NCBI GenBank assembly: GCA_964486285.1
Contig: CAZALH010000005.1
Coordinates: 1-61,623, forward strand
Source: JAIDVZ01 sp964486285
GTDB lineage: Bacteria > Verrucomicrobiota > Verrucomicrobiia > Opitutales > JAIRKQ01
Direction: 5' to 3'
Length of the DNA: 61,623 nt
Position 1 is the first letter of the stretch; each line of letters starts with the position of its first letter. The notes beneath the pieces were generated by a model that saw only the letters and a program-made list of their open reading frames with translations, ran no database searches and was not told the origin of the DNA. Positions 26,692 to 36,477 of this stretch are shown one piece after another. A program made the position numbers and the translations under genes.

Positions 26692-27240
26692 AAAACTTAC
26701 TGCGAATGCGATTGCTCATACTTTTATACTATTTACCAAAATATTTTTATTGTTTAAGTTACTAAACAACAAATTTTTTTTCTTAAATTCTAGGATGACA
26801 ACTACTCATAACTGGGTACAAATTGTATTTATTTTACATAAAATTTAAAGTATAAAAGTGTTTTTTATGTTTTTTTTGTAAAAAATTGTCTTAATGTTTT
26901 TTCAGTTTAAAATATTTACTTTTTAAGTAAAAAAACAGATGTTGAATTTTAAAACTCTTAGAGCTAATTAAGATATAGTCTCAAGATGAAAATTTTTCTG
27001 TAAGATACCTTATCTTTTGTTAAAAATTATGTATAATTTTTTTTAATTTTTATCAAAAAACGATTTTAAACTTTTAGTTTTAATTTGAAAATACAAAATT
27101 AGTTTACTTCTGTAGTATATAAACAGTAATTGTTCGATTAATCGTATTTCTATTTTTATAACTTATTGACTAAAATTGCACTTCTGTTAAAATGGTAGCT
27201 CTGATTTAATTTTTTAACAAAAAAGTAAGAATAAAACATA
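26692..27240. other. 549-bp AT-rich intergenic
   Basis: No gene is supported here. The stretch separates two outward-facing units, the protease gene (minus) and the flavodoxin remnant (plus), so it should hold both promoters. A TATAAA at 26723-26728 (minus) and a dyad at 26750-26769 are the only clear signals. The remainder is T-rich, with no convincing RNA or ORF. Its length is unusual in this compact region and suggests decayed sequence. Confidence 0.45.
26750..26769. promoter_or_regulatory. Dyad upstream of the protease gene
   Basis: An inverted repeat, TTGTTTA-N6-TAAACAA, lies about 60 bp before the protease start, where a -35 element for the TATAAA at 26723-26728 would fall. That position fits a repressor operator. 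No regulator gene is nearby, so this is weak evidence. Confidence 0.3.
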
Positions 27241-27788
27241 ATGGATAAAATAAGTAAAACACAAAGAACAATTCTCGTTGCATATTTTTCAAGAGCAGGT
27301 GAACAATATATAATGTAGGGAATGTTGAAAAGGGAAATACTGCTATTATTGCAGAAATGATAGCCGAACAAACAAATGGAATTCTATTTGAAATACAATT
27401 ACTAAATGACACTTATCCTCACTCCTACGCTGCATTAACAGAAGCAGCACTCATGGAAAAAAATGAAAATAAAAGGCCTAAAATCATAGGGAAAGTCGAT
27501 GATTTTGATCAGTATAGCACAATTTTTATTGGATATCCTAATTGGTGGGGTGATTTACCAATGCCTGTCTATACTTTTTTAGAAAGCTATGATTTTTCTA
27601 GTAAAATTATTATTCCGTTTATTACCCATGAAGGCAGTGGTTTGGCAGATACTCCAAATAAGACAAGAAATATAATTTCTCCTAACGATATTTTACCTGG
27701 GTTCGAAATTACAGGAGCAGAAGCGCAAAATAATCAAGTTAATGCTAGAAAAAAGGTTAATAACTGGCTAGCTCAAATTGGTTATTAA
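27241..27788 (+). pseudogene. Flavodoxin-family protein, 2-nt frameshift
   Basis: The gene encodes a flavodoxin-like FMN protein of the Flavodoxin_4 type. The start reads MDKISKTQRTILVAYFSRAGEQY (FMN phosphate loop) and then hits a stop. The continuation NVGNVEKGNTAIIAEMIAEQ is in another frame and runs to the end with GYPNWWGDLPMPVYTFLESYDF and PFITHEGSG. Removing two bases from the TATATA at about 27308-27312 rejoins YNVGNV exactly. The downstream frame alone (from 27357) lacks the phosphate-binding loop and would not bind FMN normally. The family is common in Firmicutes and gut bacteria, so acquisition by transfer is possible. Ferredoxin at 48.9 kb remains intact. Confidence 0.82.
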
Positions 27789-27818
27789 TTTTAAAAAATC
27801 TTTTACTTCACGAGTGGT

Positions 27819-27894
27819 TGGTGGAGCCGAGGGGATTCGAACCCCTGACCCCCACAATGCCATTGTGGTGCTCTACCAACTGAGCTACGACCCC
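27819..27894 (-). tRNA. tRNA-Ala(GGC)
   Basis: The full cloverleaf is visible on the minus strand: acceptor GGGGTCG with CGGCTCC, D arm AGCTCAGTTGGTAGAGCA, anticodon loop ATGGCAT (GGC, alanine), T arm GGGGTTCGAATCCCC and encoded CCA. Length is 76 nt. The acceptor 3' strand is the same as in the tRNA remnant at 4771-4805. Confidence 0.96.
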
Positions 27895-27932
27895 AAAGAA
27901 AACAGATTTTAAGAGAGCTATAAGTTTTTTAA

Positions 27933-28009
27933 TGGCACGCCTCGCAGGAGTCGAACCTGCAACCTTCTGATCCGTAGTCAGATGCTCTATCCAATTGAGC
28001 TAGAGGCGC
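27933..28009 (-). tRNA. tRNA-Arg(ACG)
   Basis: This is a 77-nt cloverleaf on the minus strand: acceptor GCGCCTC with GAGGCGT, anticodon stem TCTGA/TCAGA with loop CTACGGA (ACG, arginine), T arm GCAGGTTCGACTCCTGC, discriminator G and encoded CCA. The A34 would need deamination to inosine by TadA. It lies 38 bp upstream of tRNA-Ala on the same strand, probably in one transcript. Confidence 0.95.
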
Positions 28010-28047
28010 ACAGATGAAAGTGTATCCTGAAAAACTTTTTTCATTTA

Positions 28048-29160
28048 TCAAGTATTTTTTATCTTAAATTTTCCATCATATAATCGTTCTACACATCCAT
28101 GTATTTCCAATAGCTGAATAGCGCTACTTATTGTTTGAATTGGCATACTTAAAGTATTAGCCAATGTATCAAGATCTAATGGTTGTTTATTCTTAAGAGT
28201 GTCATATATAGCATTACCTATAGGACAACTTTGTTTAGGCATATCCTTTAATTTTAATGGTATTTGTTTGGTTTTTAAGTTTAAATATGGAATTTCTTCA
28301 AATAAATCATCAACAGATCTTATGACTGAAGCTCCTTTACGTATTAATTCTAAACAACCAGCACTTGAACGTTGATCTATTCTACCGGGAACTGCAAATA
28401 CATGTCTGCCTTGGTCAAGTGCATGATGAGCGGTAATCATACTTCCACCGTGCAAATCAGATTCTACGATAATCAAGGCATCACATAAACCAGAAATTAG
28501 GCGATTGCGATAAGGAAATGTTTGTTTATCAGCGCGTCTTCCAAGTGTAAATTCTGAAACAATTCCACCTAGGGTAATAATTTTATGATATAATAGTGAA
28601 TTTTCGGGTGGGTAGATGACATCTATTCCATTCCCTAAAATTGCTATTGTTTTCCCTCCTGCTGCAAGAGCCCCATCATGTGCACTGGCATCTATACCTC
28701 GTGCTAGTCCACTAACTACACAAATACCGTGTTCAGCCAAATCGAAAGCTAATTTTCGTGCAACAACCATACCATAAGCAGTGGCGTTCCTAGATCCTAC
28801 AATTGCAACTTTTGGCATATGATTACAAAGATTACCTAAACAGTATACACCTATTGGAGTGTCATAAATTTCTTTTAAAATTTTAGGAAACTCTGCCAAT
28901 TCACATCCAATAAACCGTGCACCAAGTTCTTGCAACTTTTTCTCTTCTTCTTGTAAATTGAAAAATTTTCTGTGATTTAAGATGCTATCTGATATCACGC
29001 ATCCAACGCCAGGAATGCTTTGTAAAAATTCTTTATCAGCTGAAAAAATGTCATGAATATCAACAAAATGATTAGAAAGAGATTTATAAATACATGGTCC
29101 TAAATTTGGCAAGGCATTTAATATCATTAAACATTGATTAAGAGACAAATTTTTAACCAT
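28048..29160 (-). CDS. dprA: DNA-protecting protein DprA
   Basis: DprA loads RecA on incoming single-stranded DNA during natural transformation. The 370-residue protein has an N-terminal HhH/SAM-like region (IPGVGCVISDSILNHRKF), a Rossmann-fold DprA core (VAIVGSRNATAYG, VSGLARGIDASAH, LGNGIDVIYPPEN, TLGRRADKQTFPYRNRLISGLCDALIIVE, GGSMITAHHALDQGRHVFAVPG) and a C-terminal winged-helix domain. All core motifs are intact, so a step of DNA uptake or processing may still be available. It is encoded upstream of the tRNA pair on the same strand. Confidence 0.95.
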   Translation of the reverse strand: MVKNLSLNQCLMILNALPNLGPCIYKSLSNHFVDIHDIFSADKEFLQSIPGVGCVISDSILNHRKFFNLQEEEKKLQELGARFIGCELAEFPKILKEIYDTPIGVYCLGNLCNHMPKVAIVGSRNATAYGMVVARKLAFDLAEHGICVVSGLARGIDASAHDGALAAGGKTIAILGNGIDVIYPPENSLLYHKIITLGGIVSEFTLGRRADKQTFPYRNRLISGLCDALIIVESDLHGGSMITAHHALDQGRHVFAVPGRIDQRSSAGCLELIRKGASVIRSVDDLFEEIPYLNLKTKQIPLKLKDMPKQSCPIGNAIYDTLKNKQPLDLDTLANTLSMPIQTISSAIQLLEIHGCVERLYDGKFKIKNT

Positions 29161-29252
29161 GCTTTTTTAAGAAATTATAAAATATGTTTTGCAAGTTTTT
29201 TATGTGTTATTTTTTCTTGCCTATTTCTGTTGGCAGTATTTATCATGTGAAA

Positions 29253-30365
29253 ATGGTTATAAAATTATTAGATCTTGTTGAACAAAACAATGTCTTAAAG
29301 CAAGAGTTATTAAAAAAATTTGAAGAAATATTAGATTCAGGACAATTTATTTTAGGCGAAGAAGTAGAGAAATTTGAAAATAAAATGTCTGAGTTCCTAT
29401 CATGCAAATATTGTTTAGGAGTATCTTCGGGAACAGATGCTTTGTTATTGGCTTTAATGGCACTTGATATTAAACCAGGAGATGAAGTTTTGTGCCCAAC
29501 TTATACGTTTTTTTCAACTGCTAGTTGTGTTAGTAGATTAGGTGCTGTTCCAATATTTGTAGACGTAAATTACGAAGATTTTTGTATATCAGTACAGGAT
29601 TTGAAGAAAAAAATTTCAAACAAAACTAAAGGTATAATAGGGGTTCATTTATTTGGGCAAGCGTGTGAATGTGAAAAAATTTTAGATATATGTTCTAATT
29701 CAGGTTTATTTTTTGTAGAAGATTGTGCACAAGCACTAGGAGCCAAAAGAAACAATAAGTTTGTGGGAACATTTGGAGATATTGGTTGTTTTAGTTTTTT
29801 CCCTAGTAAAAATCTTGGAGGATTTGGTGATAGTGGGTTAGTAACAACTAATAGTGATTCTTTATATGAAAAAATGAAGATTTTGCGTACACATGGTATG
29901 CATCCAAAATACTTTCACGAAAAAATCGGTGGTAATTTTCGAATAGACAGTCTACAAGCGGCACTTTTAAATATTAAGCTCAACTATCTTAATGAATACA
30001 TATCTAAACGTCGTGAACATGCACTGTACTATAGTAAAAGTATGCAAGATTTAGATAAAAAATATATAGATTTGCCAAAAGAATCTCAAAATAATTTTCA
30101 CACGTGGAATCAATTTACAATTAAAGTTTTGAATGAAAGGCGTGATGAACTAAAAAAATTCTTACAAGATAGTGAAATAGGGTGTGAAGTATATTACCCA
30201 TTATCTTTACATAAACAAGAATGTTTTCAACCACAATTTAGTTCAATGAAACTTGCAGAAAAATTGACAACACAAGCATTGAGCATTCCAATTTATCCAG
30301 AATTAAAACAGAAACAATTAGATTTGATTTCAAATAAAGTACATTCTTTTTTTTGTTTTAATTGA
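29253..30365 (+). CDS. DegT/DnrJ/EryC1-family aminotransferase
   Basis: This is a PLP-dependent sugar aminotransferase that acts on nucleotide-linked keto-sugars. With the ATG at 29253 the protein has 370 residues and starts at the normal position (MVIKLLDLVEQN). The frame continues upstream to 29184 with a hydrophobic non-homologous stretch. Motifs: SGTDALLLAL, PTYTFFSTAS, GVHLFGQ, VEDCAQALGA and the Schiff-base Lys in FFPSKNLGGFGDSG. The target sugar is unknown, as no dehydratase or glycosyltransferase gene is adjacent. A role in surface polysaccharide is likely. Confidence 0.9.
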   Translation: MVIKLLDLVEQNNVLKQELLKKFEEILDSGQFILGEEVEKFENKMSEFLSCKYCLGVSSGTDALLLALMALDIKPGDEVLCPTYTFFSTASCVSRLGAVPIFVDVNYEDFCISVQDLKKKISNKTKGIIGVHLFGQACECEKILDICSNSGLFFVEDCAQALGAKRNNKFVGTFGDIGCFSFFPSKNLGGFGDSGLVTTNSDSLYEKMKILRTHGMHPKYFHEKIGGNFRIDSLQAALLNIKLNYLNEYISKRREHALYYSKSMQDLDKKYIDLPKESQNNFHTWNQFTIKVLNERRDELKKFLQDSEIGCEVYYPLSLHKQECFQPQFSSMKLAEKLTTQALSIPIYPELKQKQLDLISNKVHSFFCFN

Positions 30366-30455
30366 AAAAATTTTTGCAAAAAATACAAAAAAATGCTTGA
30401 CATTAAATGCGATATTTAGTCTGTCAAAAGACACTTAACAAAAACAAGGAAAAAA

Positions 30456-31067
30456 ATGTCAATATCATCAACATCTAGTCACAATGTAGTTGCAGACCAA
30501 GTAATGAATGGAGTTTCTCAAGGAGAGAACGATAACATTCAGGTTGCTTCTAATGAAGATCAAGCTTTGGGGGCAAACGAAGAAAGCCAAGTGCAGAACA
30601 CAAGTGTAAGTGACAGGGAAGTTTCACAAGAAAGCAATAGTCATGAAGAAGTAAAAAACGACCAAGAGGACGTTGTTTCACAGGCTACGGAGAATAATGA
30701 GGAAATGAAAAACTCTAAGGTTAAAGATTTGGCTAGTAAGATTGTTAACTTTTTGAAACAAAACAAAAAATCAATAATAATTTGTGGAACCTTATTAGGT
30801 TTAGGATTAGGAATTTTGAGTGTTGCAAGGTTGATTTTAGTTGCCAAGCACAGAAAAATTTATCAAGATAATCAGAGTGCGCTTAAAGATCCAATAGTAA
30901 ACTTGCTTAAAGAAGTAATCGAATCGAAACCTTCATCGAAAGGTAAAGCAAGTGTCCAAACACCTAATGTACAAATAGAAAATATAATATCCTTGGGAGA
31001 AACGTTGGTAAAACAAAGTAAATTGATTCCTAATAGAACGAAAATTGATAGTAAAAGCTTCTGTTAA
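30456..31067 (+). CDS. Orphan single-TM protein with acidic N-terminus
   Basis: I do not recognise this 203-residue protein. Residues 1-85 are Ser/Gln/Asn/Glu-rich and probably disordered. A membrane helix spans about 106-130 and holds a glycine-rich stretch (GTLLGLGLGI), and a short basic segment and C-terminal region follow. There is no cleavable signal peptide, so topology would place the acidic N-terminus on one side and the last 70 residues on the other. A clear SD (AAGGAA) precedes the ATG. A terminator follows at 31101. The composition resembles secreted host-interaction proteins, but that is inference. Confidence 0.65.
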   Translation: MSISSTSSHNVVADQVMNGVSQGENDNIQVASNEDQALGANEESQVQNTSVSDREVSQESNSHEEVKNDQEDVVSQATENNEEMKNSKVKDLASKIVNFLKQNKKSIIICGTLLGLGLGILSVARLILVAKHRKIYQDNQSALKDPIVNLLKEVIESKPSSKGKASVQTPNVQIENIISLGETLVKQSKLIPNRTKIDSKSFC

Positions 31068-31100
31068 AAGATAGATCATTTTAGTGAATTAAAATTCAAG

Positions 31101-31127
31101 AGACCTATCTTGAAATCAGATAGGTCT
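31101..31127 (+). terminator. Hairpin after the single-TM orphan
   Basis: A perfect 10-bp stem (31101-31110 with 31118-31127) has a 7-nt loop and is followed by TAATTATT. It lies 34 bp past the stop and before dnaE. The T-tract is weak, but the stem is strong. Confidence 0.7.
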
Positions 31128-31196
31128 TAATTATTAAGAATTTTGATGTTTAAAAATGACTTGCATCTTTTGTAAAATACTGATCATCTACTTAGG

Positions 31197-34100
31197 ATGA
31201 CTGATAAAAATTTTGTGCACCTCCATCTTCATACTGACTATAGTGTTTTAGACGGAGCTTGTCGTATGGATCGTTTATTTAAAAAAGCACAAAATTTAGG
31301 TATGCCAGCAGTAGCGATGACTGATCATGGTAATATTTTTGGAGTACCGGACTTTATAAAATATGCGAAAAAATTCTCAGTAAAACCTATCATTGGATGT
31401 GAATGTTATACTTTGTTTCACGAAGATATTACAAAGCATGTCAAACATCCACTATATCACACTATTTTGTTAGTGAAAAATTTAGAGGGATACCGTAGTC
31501 TATGTAAATTAATATCTATTGCACATGTTCAAGGGTTTTATTATAAGCCGCGAATAAACTTTGATTTATTAAAAAAATATCATGAAGGATTAATTTGTTT
31601 AACAGCGTGTTTACAAGGTTATATCCCTCAAATGTTAATAAATGAACGTTACGATTTAGCACAAGATGGAATACAAGAATTAATTAATATATTTACTCCT
31701 GAAAATTTGTTTATTGAGGTTCAAAATCACAATATTCCAGAACAGCAGAAAATTTTGCCTAAGTTGTTTTCTATTGCACATGAAAACAACTTAAGGGTAG
31801 TAGCAACGAATGACTCTCATTACGTTGATAAATCTGATTGGGAAGCTCATGATGCTATGTTATGTGTACAAACAGGCTCTAAAATTTCTGATGAAAGCCG
31901 TATGCGCATGCCGTATCATGAGTTTTATGTGAAATCACGCAGTGAAATGGAGAAGTCATTTAAAGATCACCTTGAAGCATTAGATAACACTTTGATAGTG
32001 GCTGAAATGTGCAACTTCAATATGCCATACGGAGAGAACCATTATCCTGTTTTTATTGGAGAAGTAAAAGAACAATCTAACTTTGATTATTTAAAGTCAT
32101 TATGTATATCGGGATTAAAGACACGATATAATATTGACTACAGTAAAGTTGATAAGGCAAGTGAAGTAAGTGCTGACGATATTTATAACCCTGTTAATTT
32201 GTGTAAACGTTTTGACTATGAGTTATCGATAATAGAAAAAACAGGATTTGTTGATTATTTTTTAATTGTTTGGGATTTTGTAAATTGGGCGAAAAATAAT
32301 GGAGTAGTTGTGGGCCCTGGTCGAGGTTCTGGCGCAGGTTGTATGTTGGCATATTTGCTTAATATTACAGATATTGATCCTATTCGTTTCGGTTTACTTT
32401 TTGAAAGATTTTTAAATCCAGAGCGAATATCTCCTCCGGATTTTGATATCGATTTTTGTATGAACCGACGCGGCGATGTTATTGAATATGTAAAAAGCAA
32501 ATATGGTAAAGATCATGTAGCTAACATTATTACTTTTGGTACGCTGGGCGCCAAAATGGTTTTACGCGATGTTTGTAGGGTTTATGATGTGCCTTATGAA
32601 GAAGCTAATAGATTAGCAAAATTAATTCCTGACGATCTTCATGTAACATTAAATGAAGCATTGTCTAAATCTTCAGAATTACGATTCGAACAAGAAAAAA
32701 ATCCTTTAGTAAATAAAATATTAGCAGAATGCCAAATTTTAGAAGGGATGGTGCGCAACATTGGCACTCATGCATGTGGGATAATTATATCTGATCAGCC
32801 CACAGATAATCTTGTACCAGTTACTGTTCAAGAAGGAGCACTAACCACACAGTATGCTAAAGAAGCTGTTGAAGAATTAGGTTTACTTAAAATGGATTTT
32901 TTAGGCCTTAAGACTTTGACTGTTATTGACCTTGCTGAACGTAATATTAGACGTCGTGAAAAATTTAAGGACTTCGATATTTCAAAAATTCCATTAGATG
33001 ATAGTGCAACCTTTGATTTAATGAATACAGGTGAAACTATAGGAGTGTTTCAATTTGAATCTTCAGGTATTCAACGATGGTGCCGACAGTTTGGATTTTC
33101 AAGCATTGAAGAAATCAGTGCTTTAAGTGCATTGTATCGCCCAGGGCCTATGGAATGGTTACCTGATTATGTAGCAGGGAAAAAAGATCCTACAAAAATA
33201 AAGTATTCGCATCCTTTGTTGAAAGATGTTTGTAAATCCACCTTTGGAATTATTGTATATCAAGAACAAGTAATGATGGCAGCGAGAATAATAGCGGGAT
33301 ATTCTCTAGGACAAGCAGATATTTTGCGGCGTGCCATGGGCAAGAAAAAAGTAGATGTAATGAATGCCCAAAAAGAAATTTTTATTAAAGGGGCAAAGGA
33401 ATGTAATAATATTTCACGCAAAAAAGCTGAAGAAATTTTTTCTGTTTTAGAGAAATTTGCAGGTTATGGATTTAATAAATCGCATGCTGATGCTTATGCA
33501 GTTATAGGGTATCGAACTGCTTATTTAAAGGCTCATTTTCCAGTGGAATTTATGGCTGCACTGATGTCGTGTGATTTAGGTAACGCTGATAAAATTGAGC
33601 TTTTTATCAATGAAGCTACAAGGATGAATATTTCTGTGTTTGGGCCTGATATTAATCAATCACTATGTGACTTTACTCCCCACATATCAAATGAGCAAAA
33701 GTATATTCGGTTTGGATTATCAGCAATTAAAGGTGTTGGTGATGTCGCTGCAGCTAATATTTTATGTGAGCGAGAAAAATGTGGAGAATTTAAAGATTTT
33801 ATAGATTTTTCACAGAAAGTAGATACTAGAGTAGTAAACAAACGCGTTTTTGAATCATTAATATTAAGTGGGGCTTTTGATTCATTTGGTGTGGACAGAC
33901 AACATTTATTAAATTCATTACCTACTGTTCTCCAGGAAGCTAATAATTCCCAAAAAGAAAAACTAAGTGGGCAAATTTCATTGTTTGATGTATTTGATTC
34001 TGATAATGGAATAATATCTTTAGATACTTCTGGTCCTAAAATGTCAAAATTTGACAAACTTAAAAATGAGAAGGAAATGTTAGGATTTTATATATCTGGA

Positions 34101-34748
34101 CATCCAATGGCAGAATATAAAACAATTTGCCAAGTAATTAATGATCCTGCTAGCGGAAACTTAAGTAATTTATCAGATAAGGAGAGTTTTAGAATATGTG
34201 GAATTATTAATGGCGTGACTAAGAAATTTACGAAAAAAGAAGGCAGAGTTTGGGTGTTTTTTCAACTTGATACCGGGAATGAAATCATTCAAGTTAATTG
34301 TTTCCCTGATAATTTTGAACGAATAGGTTACAAAATTAAAGATAATTCAATTGTTGTCGCTTCTGGAAAATGCCGTTTAAGAGACGGAGAATATTCGTAC
34401 AGCGTGTCAGATATTGATGAAATAAATGTAGCCACTAAGTATTTAATAAGCCGCATTGATTGGATTTTGGATGCTAATTCCAATAATCTTGATGCATTTA
34501 TTGTTGAATTTAATAATTTTATACAAGATAATGAAGGGAACGTAGATAATGTATTGTCTTTTGAGTTTACGGATGGACATCGAGAGCAAGCAAAGTTATC
34601 AGATGCATTACGTAGTTCATTTGACTTAAATACGATTAATAAATTCAAATCATCTCCTGTAGTAAAAGATGCAATTTTCACAGCTATTCCATTAAACAAG
34701 TCTGAAAGTTATTTAAAATCTTTTAATAGTTTTGCATGGACTAAGTAA
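31197..34748 (+). CDS. dnaE: DNA polymerase III alpha subunit
   Basis: This is the replicative polymerase catalytic subunit, 1183 residues, DnaE1-like. In order: an N-terminal PHP domain (HLHLHTDYSVLDGA, MTDHGNIFG), the palm with catalytic GPGRGSGAGC and PPDFDIDFCMNRR (Asp pair near residue 415), the fingers (GVFQFESSGIQRW, LYRPGPM), the tandem HhH region (RFGLSAIKGVG) and a C-terminal OB domain (FRICGIINGVTKKF). All the expected catalytic aspartates are visible. The stop at 34746-34748 is followed after one base by the ABC ATPase start, so the downstream cluster may depend on dnaE transcription. Confidence 0.97.
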   Translation: MTDKNFVHLHLHTDYSVLDGACRMDRLFKKAQNLGMPAVAMTDHGNIFGVPDFIKYAKKFSVKPIIGCECYTLFHEDITKHVKHPLYHTILLVKNLEGYRSLCKLISIAHVQGFYYKPRINFDLLKKYHEGLICLTACLQGYIPQMLINERYDLAQDGIQELINIFTPENLFIEVQNHNIPEQQKILPKLFSIAHENNLRVVATNDSHYVDKSDWEAHDAMLCVQTGSKISDESRMRMPYHEFYVKSRSEMEKSFKDHLEALDNTLIVAEMCNFNMPYGENHYPVFIGEVKEQSNFDYLKSLCISGLKTRYNIDYSKVDKASEVSADDIYNPVNLCKRFDYELSIIEKTGFVDYFLIVWDFVNWAKNNGVVVGPGRGSGAGCMLAYLLNITDIDPIRFGLLFERFLNPERISPPDFDIDFCMNRRGDVIEYVKSKYGKDHVANIITFGTLGAKMVLRDVCRVYDVPYEEANRLAKLIPDDLHVTLNEALSKSSELRFEQEKNPLVNKILAECQILEGMVRNIGTHACGIIISDQPTDNLVPVTVQEGALTTQYAKEAVEELGLLKMDFLGLKTLTVIDLAERNIRRREKFKDFDISKIPLDDSATFDLMNTGETIGVFQFESSGIQRWCRQFGFSSIEEISALSALYRPGPMEWLPDYVAGKKDPTKIKYSHPLLKDVCKSTFGIIVYQEQVMMAARIIAGYSLGQADILRRAMGKKKVDVMNAQKEIFIKGAKECNNISRKKAEEIFSVLEKFAGYGFNKSHADAYAVIGYRTAYLKAHFPVEFMAALMSCDLGNADKIELFINEATRMNISVFGPDINQSLCDFTPHISNEQKYIRFGLSAIKGVGDVAAANILCEREKCGEFKDFIDFSQKVDTRVVNKRVFESLILSGAFDSFGVDRQHLLNSLPTVLQEANNSQKEKLSGQISLFDVFDSDNGIISLDTSGPKMSKFDKLKNEKEMLGFYISGHPMAEYKTICQVINDPASGNLSNLSDKESFRICGIINGVTKKFTKKEGRVWVFFQLDTGNEIIQVNCFPDNFERIGYKIKDNSIVVASGKCRLRDGEYSYSVSDIDEINVATKYLISRIDWILDANSNNLDAFIVEFNNFIQDNEGNVDNVLSFEFTDGHREQAKLSDALRSSFDLNTINKFKSSPVVKDAIFTAIPLNKSESYLKSFNSFAWTK

Positions 34749-34749
34749 T

Positions 34750-35706
34750 ATGGGAGATAATATTGTTATAGTAAAAAATCTTTCTAAAAAATATGGAAAA
34801 TTTTTCGCGTTATCAAATATTTCATTATCTATTCCTAAAGGAAAAACTGTTGGTCTAATTGGACCAAATGGAGCAGGGAAAACTTCTTTTTTGAAAATTT
34901 TATCAGGTTTGACAACTCCAACAGGAGGTGAAGTTTATATTGCAGGTAATGATCTATCCACTAATGTAGCTTTTGCTAAAGAAAGTGTTGCCATAATGTT
35001 GGAAGATAATCCATTGCCTGACCACATGAAGGTTGGGGAATATTTGCGATTTCGGGCCGCTTTAAAAGGAGTAAAAGATGTAAGAAAAGCTGCAGAAAAT
35101 ATAATGCGAAAATGTAATCTTTATTACGAAGCACGTTACAAAATAATAAAATATTTATCTAAAGGATATAGGCAGCGTGTAGGTATTGCAGATGCTTTAC
35201 TTGGGAATCAACCTTTAATTATTTTAGATGAACCAACAATTGGACTAGATCCTCGACAGATAATAAATATTCGAAAAACATTAGTAGATTTTAGTTCATC
35301 AAGAACTTTTATTATATCTAGTCATATTTTATCTGAATTAGAAACAATATGTGACTATTACATTATGATCAATGATGGACATATTGGTTCAACTGGGACT
35401 TTTGATGAAATAATTACACGAGAATGCGCATTGAAATTTAAATATTATGCAAACATTGATTGCATTTATCCTGAAAAGGAGATGATACACTTTTTGAAAA
35501 AAAACAATTTTTCTTTTTCTATCAAAGTTGATACCTTTAAAAACCTTCGAGGTGTGTATTTAAATTCAGATACTTTTTCTTACAAAGATATAGCATGTTT
35601 ATTTGCGCGCCATTTTAATGAACACTTAATAAGTTTTGGAAAAAATTATGGATCTTTAGAGGACGCTTTTTTATGTGCAACTAAGCGCAGTTATGACGAT
35701 TTTTAA
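34750..35706 (+). CDS. ABC transporter ATPase, GldA-like
   Basis: This is the ATP-binding subunit of an ABC-2 type system: Walker A GPNGAGKT at 38-45, signature LSKGYRQRVGIADALL, Walker B LIILDEPTIGLDP and the switch His in ISSHILSE. I chose the ATG at 34750 because it gives the normal N-terminus (MGDNIVIVKNLSKKYG) right after the dnaE stop. The C-terminal 100 residues form an extra domain as in GldA/NatA-type ATPases. With the next three genes it forms the permease, GldG-like and DUF4340 set that in other bacteria is linked to gliding or unknown envelope transport. Confidence 0.9.
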   Translation: MGDNIVIVKNLSKKYGKFFALSNISLSIPKGKTVGLIGPNGAGKTSFLKILSGLTTPTGGEVYIAGNDLSTNVAFAKESVAIMLEDNPLPDHMKVGEYLRFRAALKGVKDVRKAAENIMRKCNLYYEARYKIIKYLSKGYRQRVGIADALLGNQPLIILDEPTIGLDPRQIINIRKTLVDFSSSRTFIISSHILSELETICDYYIMINDGHIGSTGTFDEIITRECALKFKYYANIDCIYPEKEMIHFLKKNNFSFSIKVDTFKNLRGVYLNSDTFSYKDIACLFARHFNEHLISFGKNYGSLEDAFLCATKRSYDDF

Positions 35707-35718
35707 TAAAGGGAATAT

Positions 35719-36477
35719 ATGAAAAATTTTTTCATATTACTAAAGTATGAATGTTATAAATTATTAGTTTCTCCATCAACATATTTTATTGCAGCAGCTT
35801 TTTTATTCATTTTGTCGACTATTTATGCGTTTTTGTTGTATGAATTTATACTATATGACCAAGAAATTTCATTTATACATTCATTCTTTCAATGTTTTTG
35901 GGTTCCAGTTTTGTTAGCCACGCCATTATTAACAATGCGTACTTTTTCGGAAGATTATAAGTCTAAAATGATGTACGTAATAAAATCAACGTTAACTTCT
36001 GATTATCCAATTATATACGCGAAATTTACTTCTACGGTATTGTTTTACACCGTCTTATGGCTAATGTGCAGTATATTAATTGGAATTACAGTAATGGTAG
36101 TTCCTTCTATATTATTTGATTTTTCGTTTATTAACGTTAGTAGTTTTATTGGGGGATATATTTATATATTGTTTTCTGGATTGTTGTTTATAGCGATTGG
36201 TATATTTTTTAGCAGTTTAACGGAAAACCAAGTACTGGCAGGTATAACTACTTTTGTGTTTTTATTTTTTATCCTTATAGGTGGCCAATTTTTAACTTTT
36301 CATGGCTTAAGTAATGAAATTATTAACTGTACATTAGTACGCCCACTTAATGTATTTTTACAACTTGACAATGCTTGTCTAGGGGTAGTTGATACGAGGA
36401 TTATTGTTTTATATATAACACTTATATTAATGCTTTTGACATTTACAAAAGTAACGCTTGAAAAAAAGTTTAGTTAA
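35719..36477 (+). CDS. ABC-2 permease, GldF-like
   Basis: This is a 252-residue integral membrane protein with about six helices and no large periplasmic loop, matching the GldF-type ABC-2 permease. The RTFSEDYKSKMMYV segment after the second helix is the family's coupling region. It has a clear SD (AAAGGGA) and lies 12 bp after the ATPase gene. Its 3' end overlaps the GldG-like start by 20 bases, consistent with coupled expression. Confidence 0.87.
   Translation: MKNFFILLKYECYKLLVSPSTYFIAAAFLFILSTIYAFLLYEFILYDQEISFIHSFFQCFWVPVLLATPLLTMRTFSEDYKSKMMYVIKSTLTSDYPIIYAKFTSTVLFYTVLWLMCSILIGITVMVVPSILFDFSFINVSSFIGGYIYILFSGLLFIAIGIFFSSLTENQVLAGITTFVFLFFILIGGQFLTFHGLSNEIINCTLVRPLNVFLQLDNACLGVVDTRIIVLYITLILMLLTFTKVTLEKKFS

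Noticed and set aside
26692..27240. Possible CRISPR or repeat array in the AT-rich gap
   Set aside because: No regularly spaced repeat was found; the A/T runs are irregular.
30397..30425. TTGACA before the single-TM orphan as a promoter
   Set aside because: No acceptable -10 hexamer occurs at 15-19 bp.
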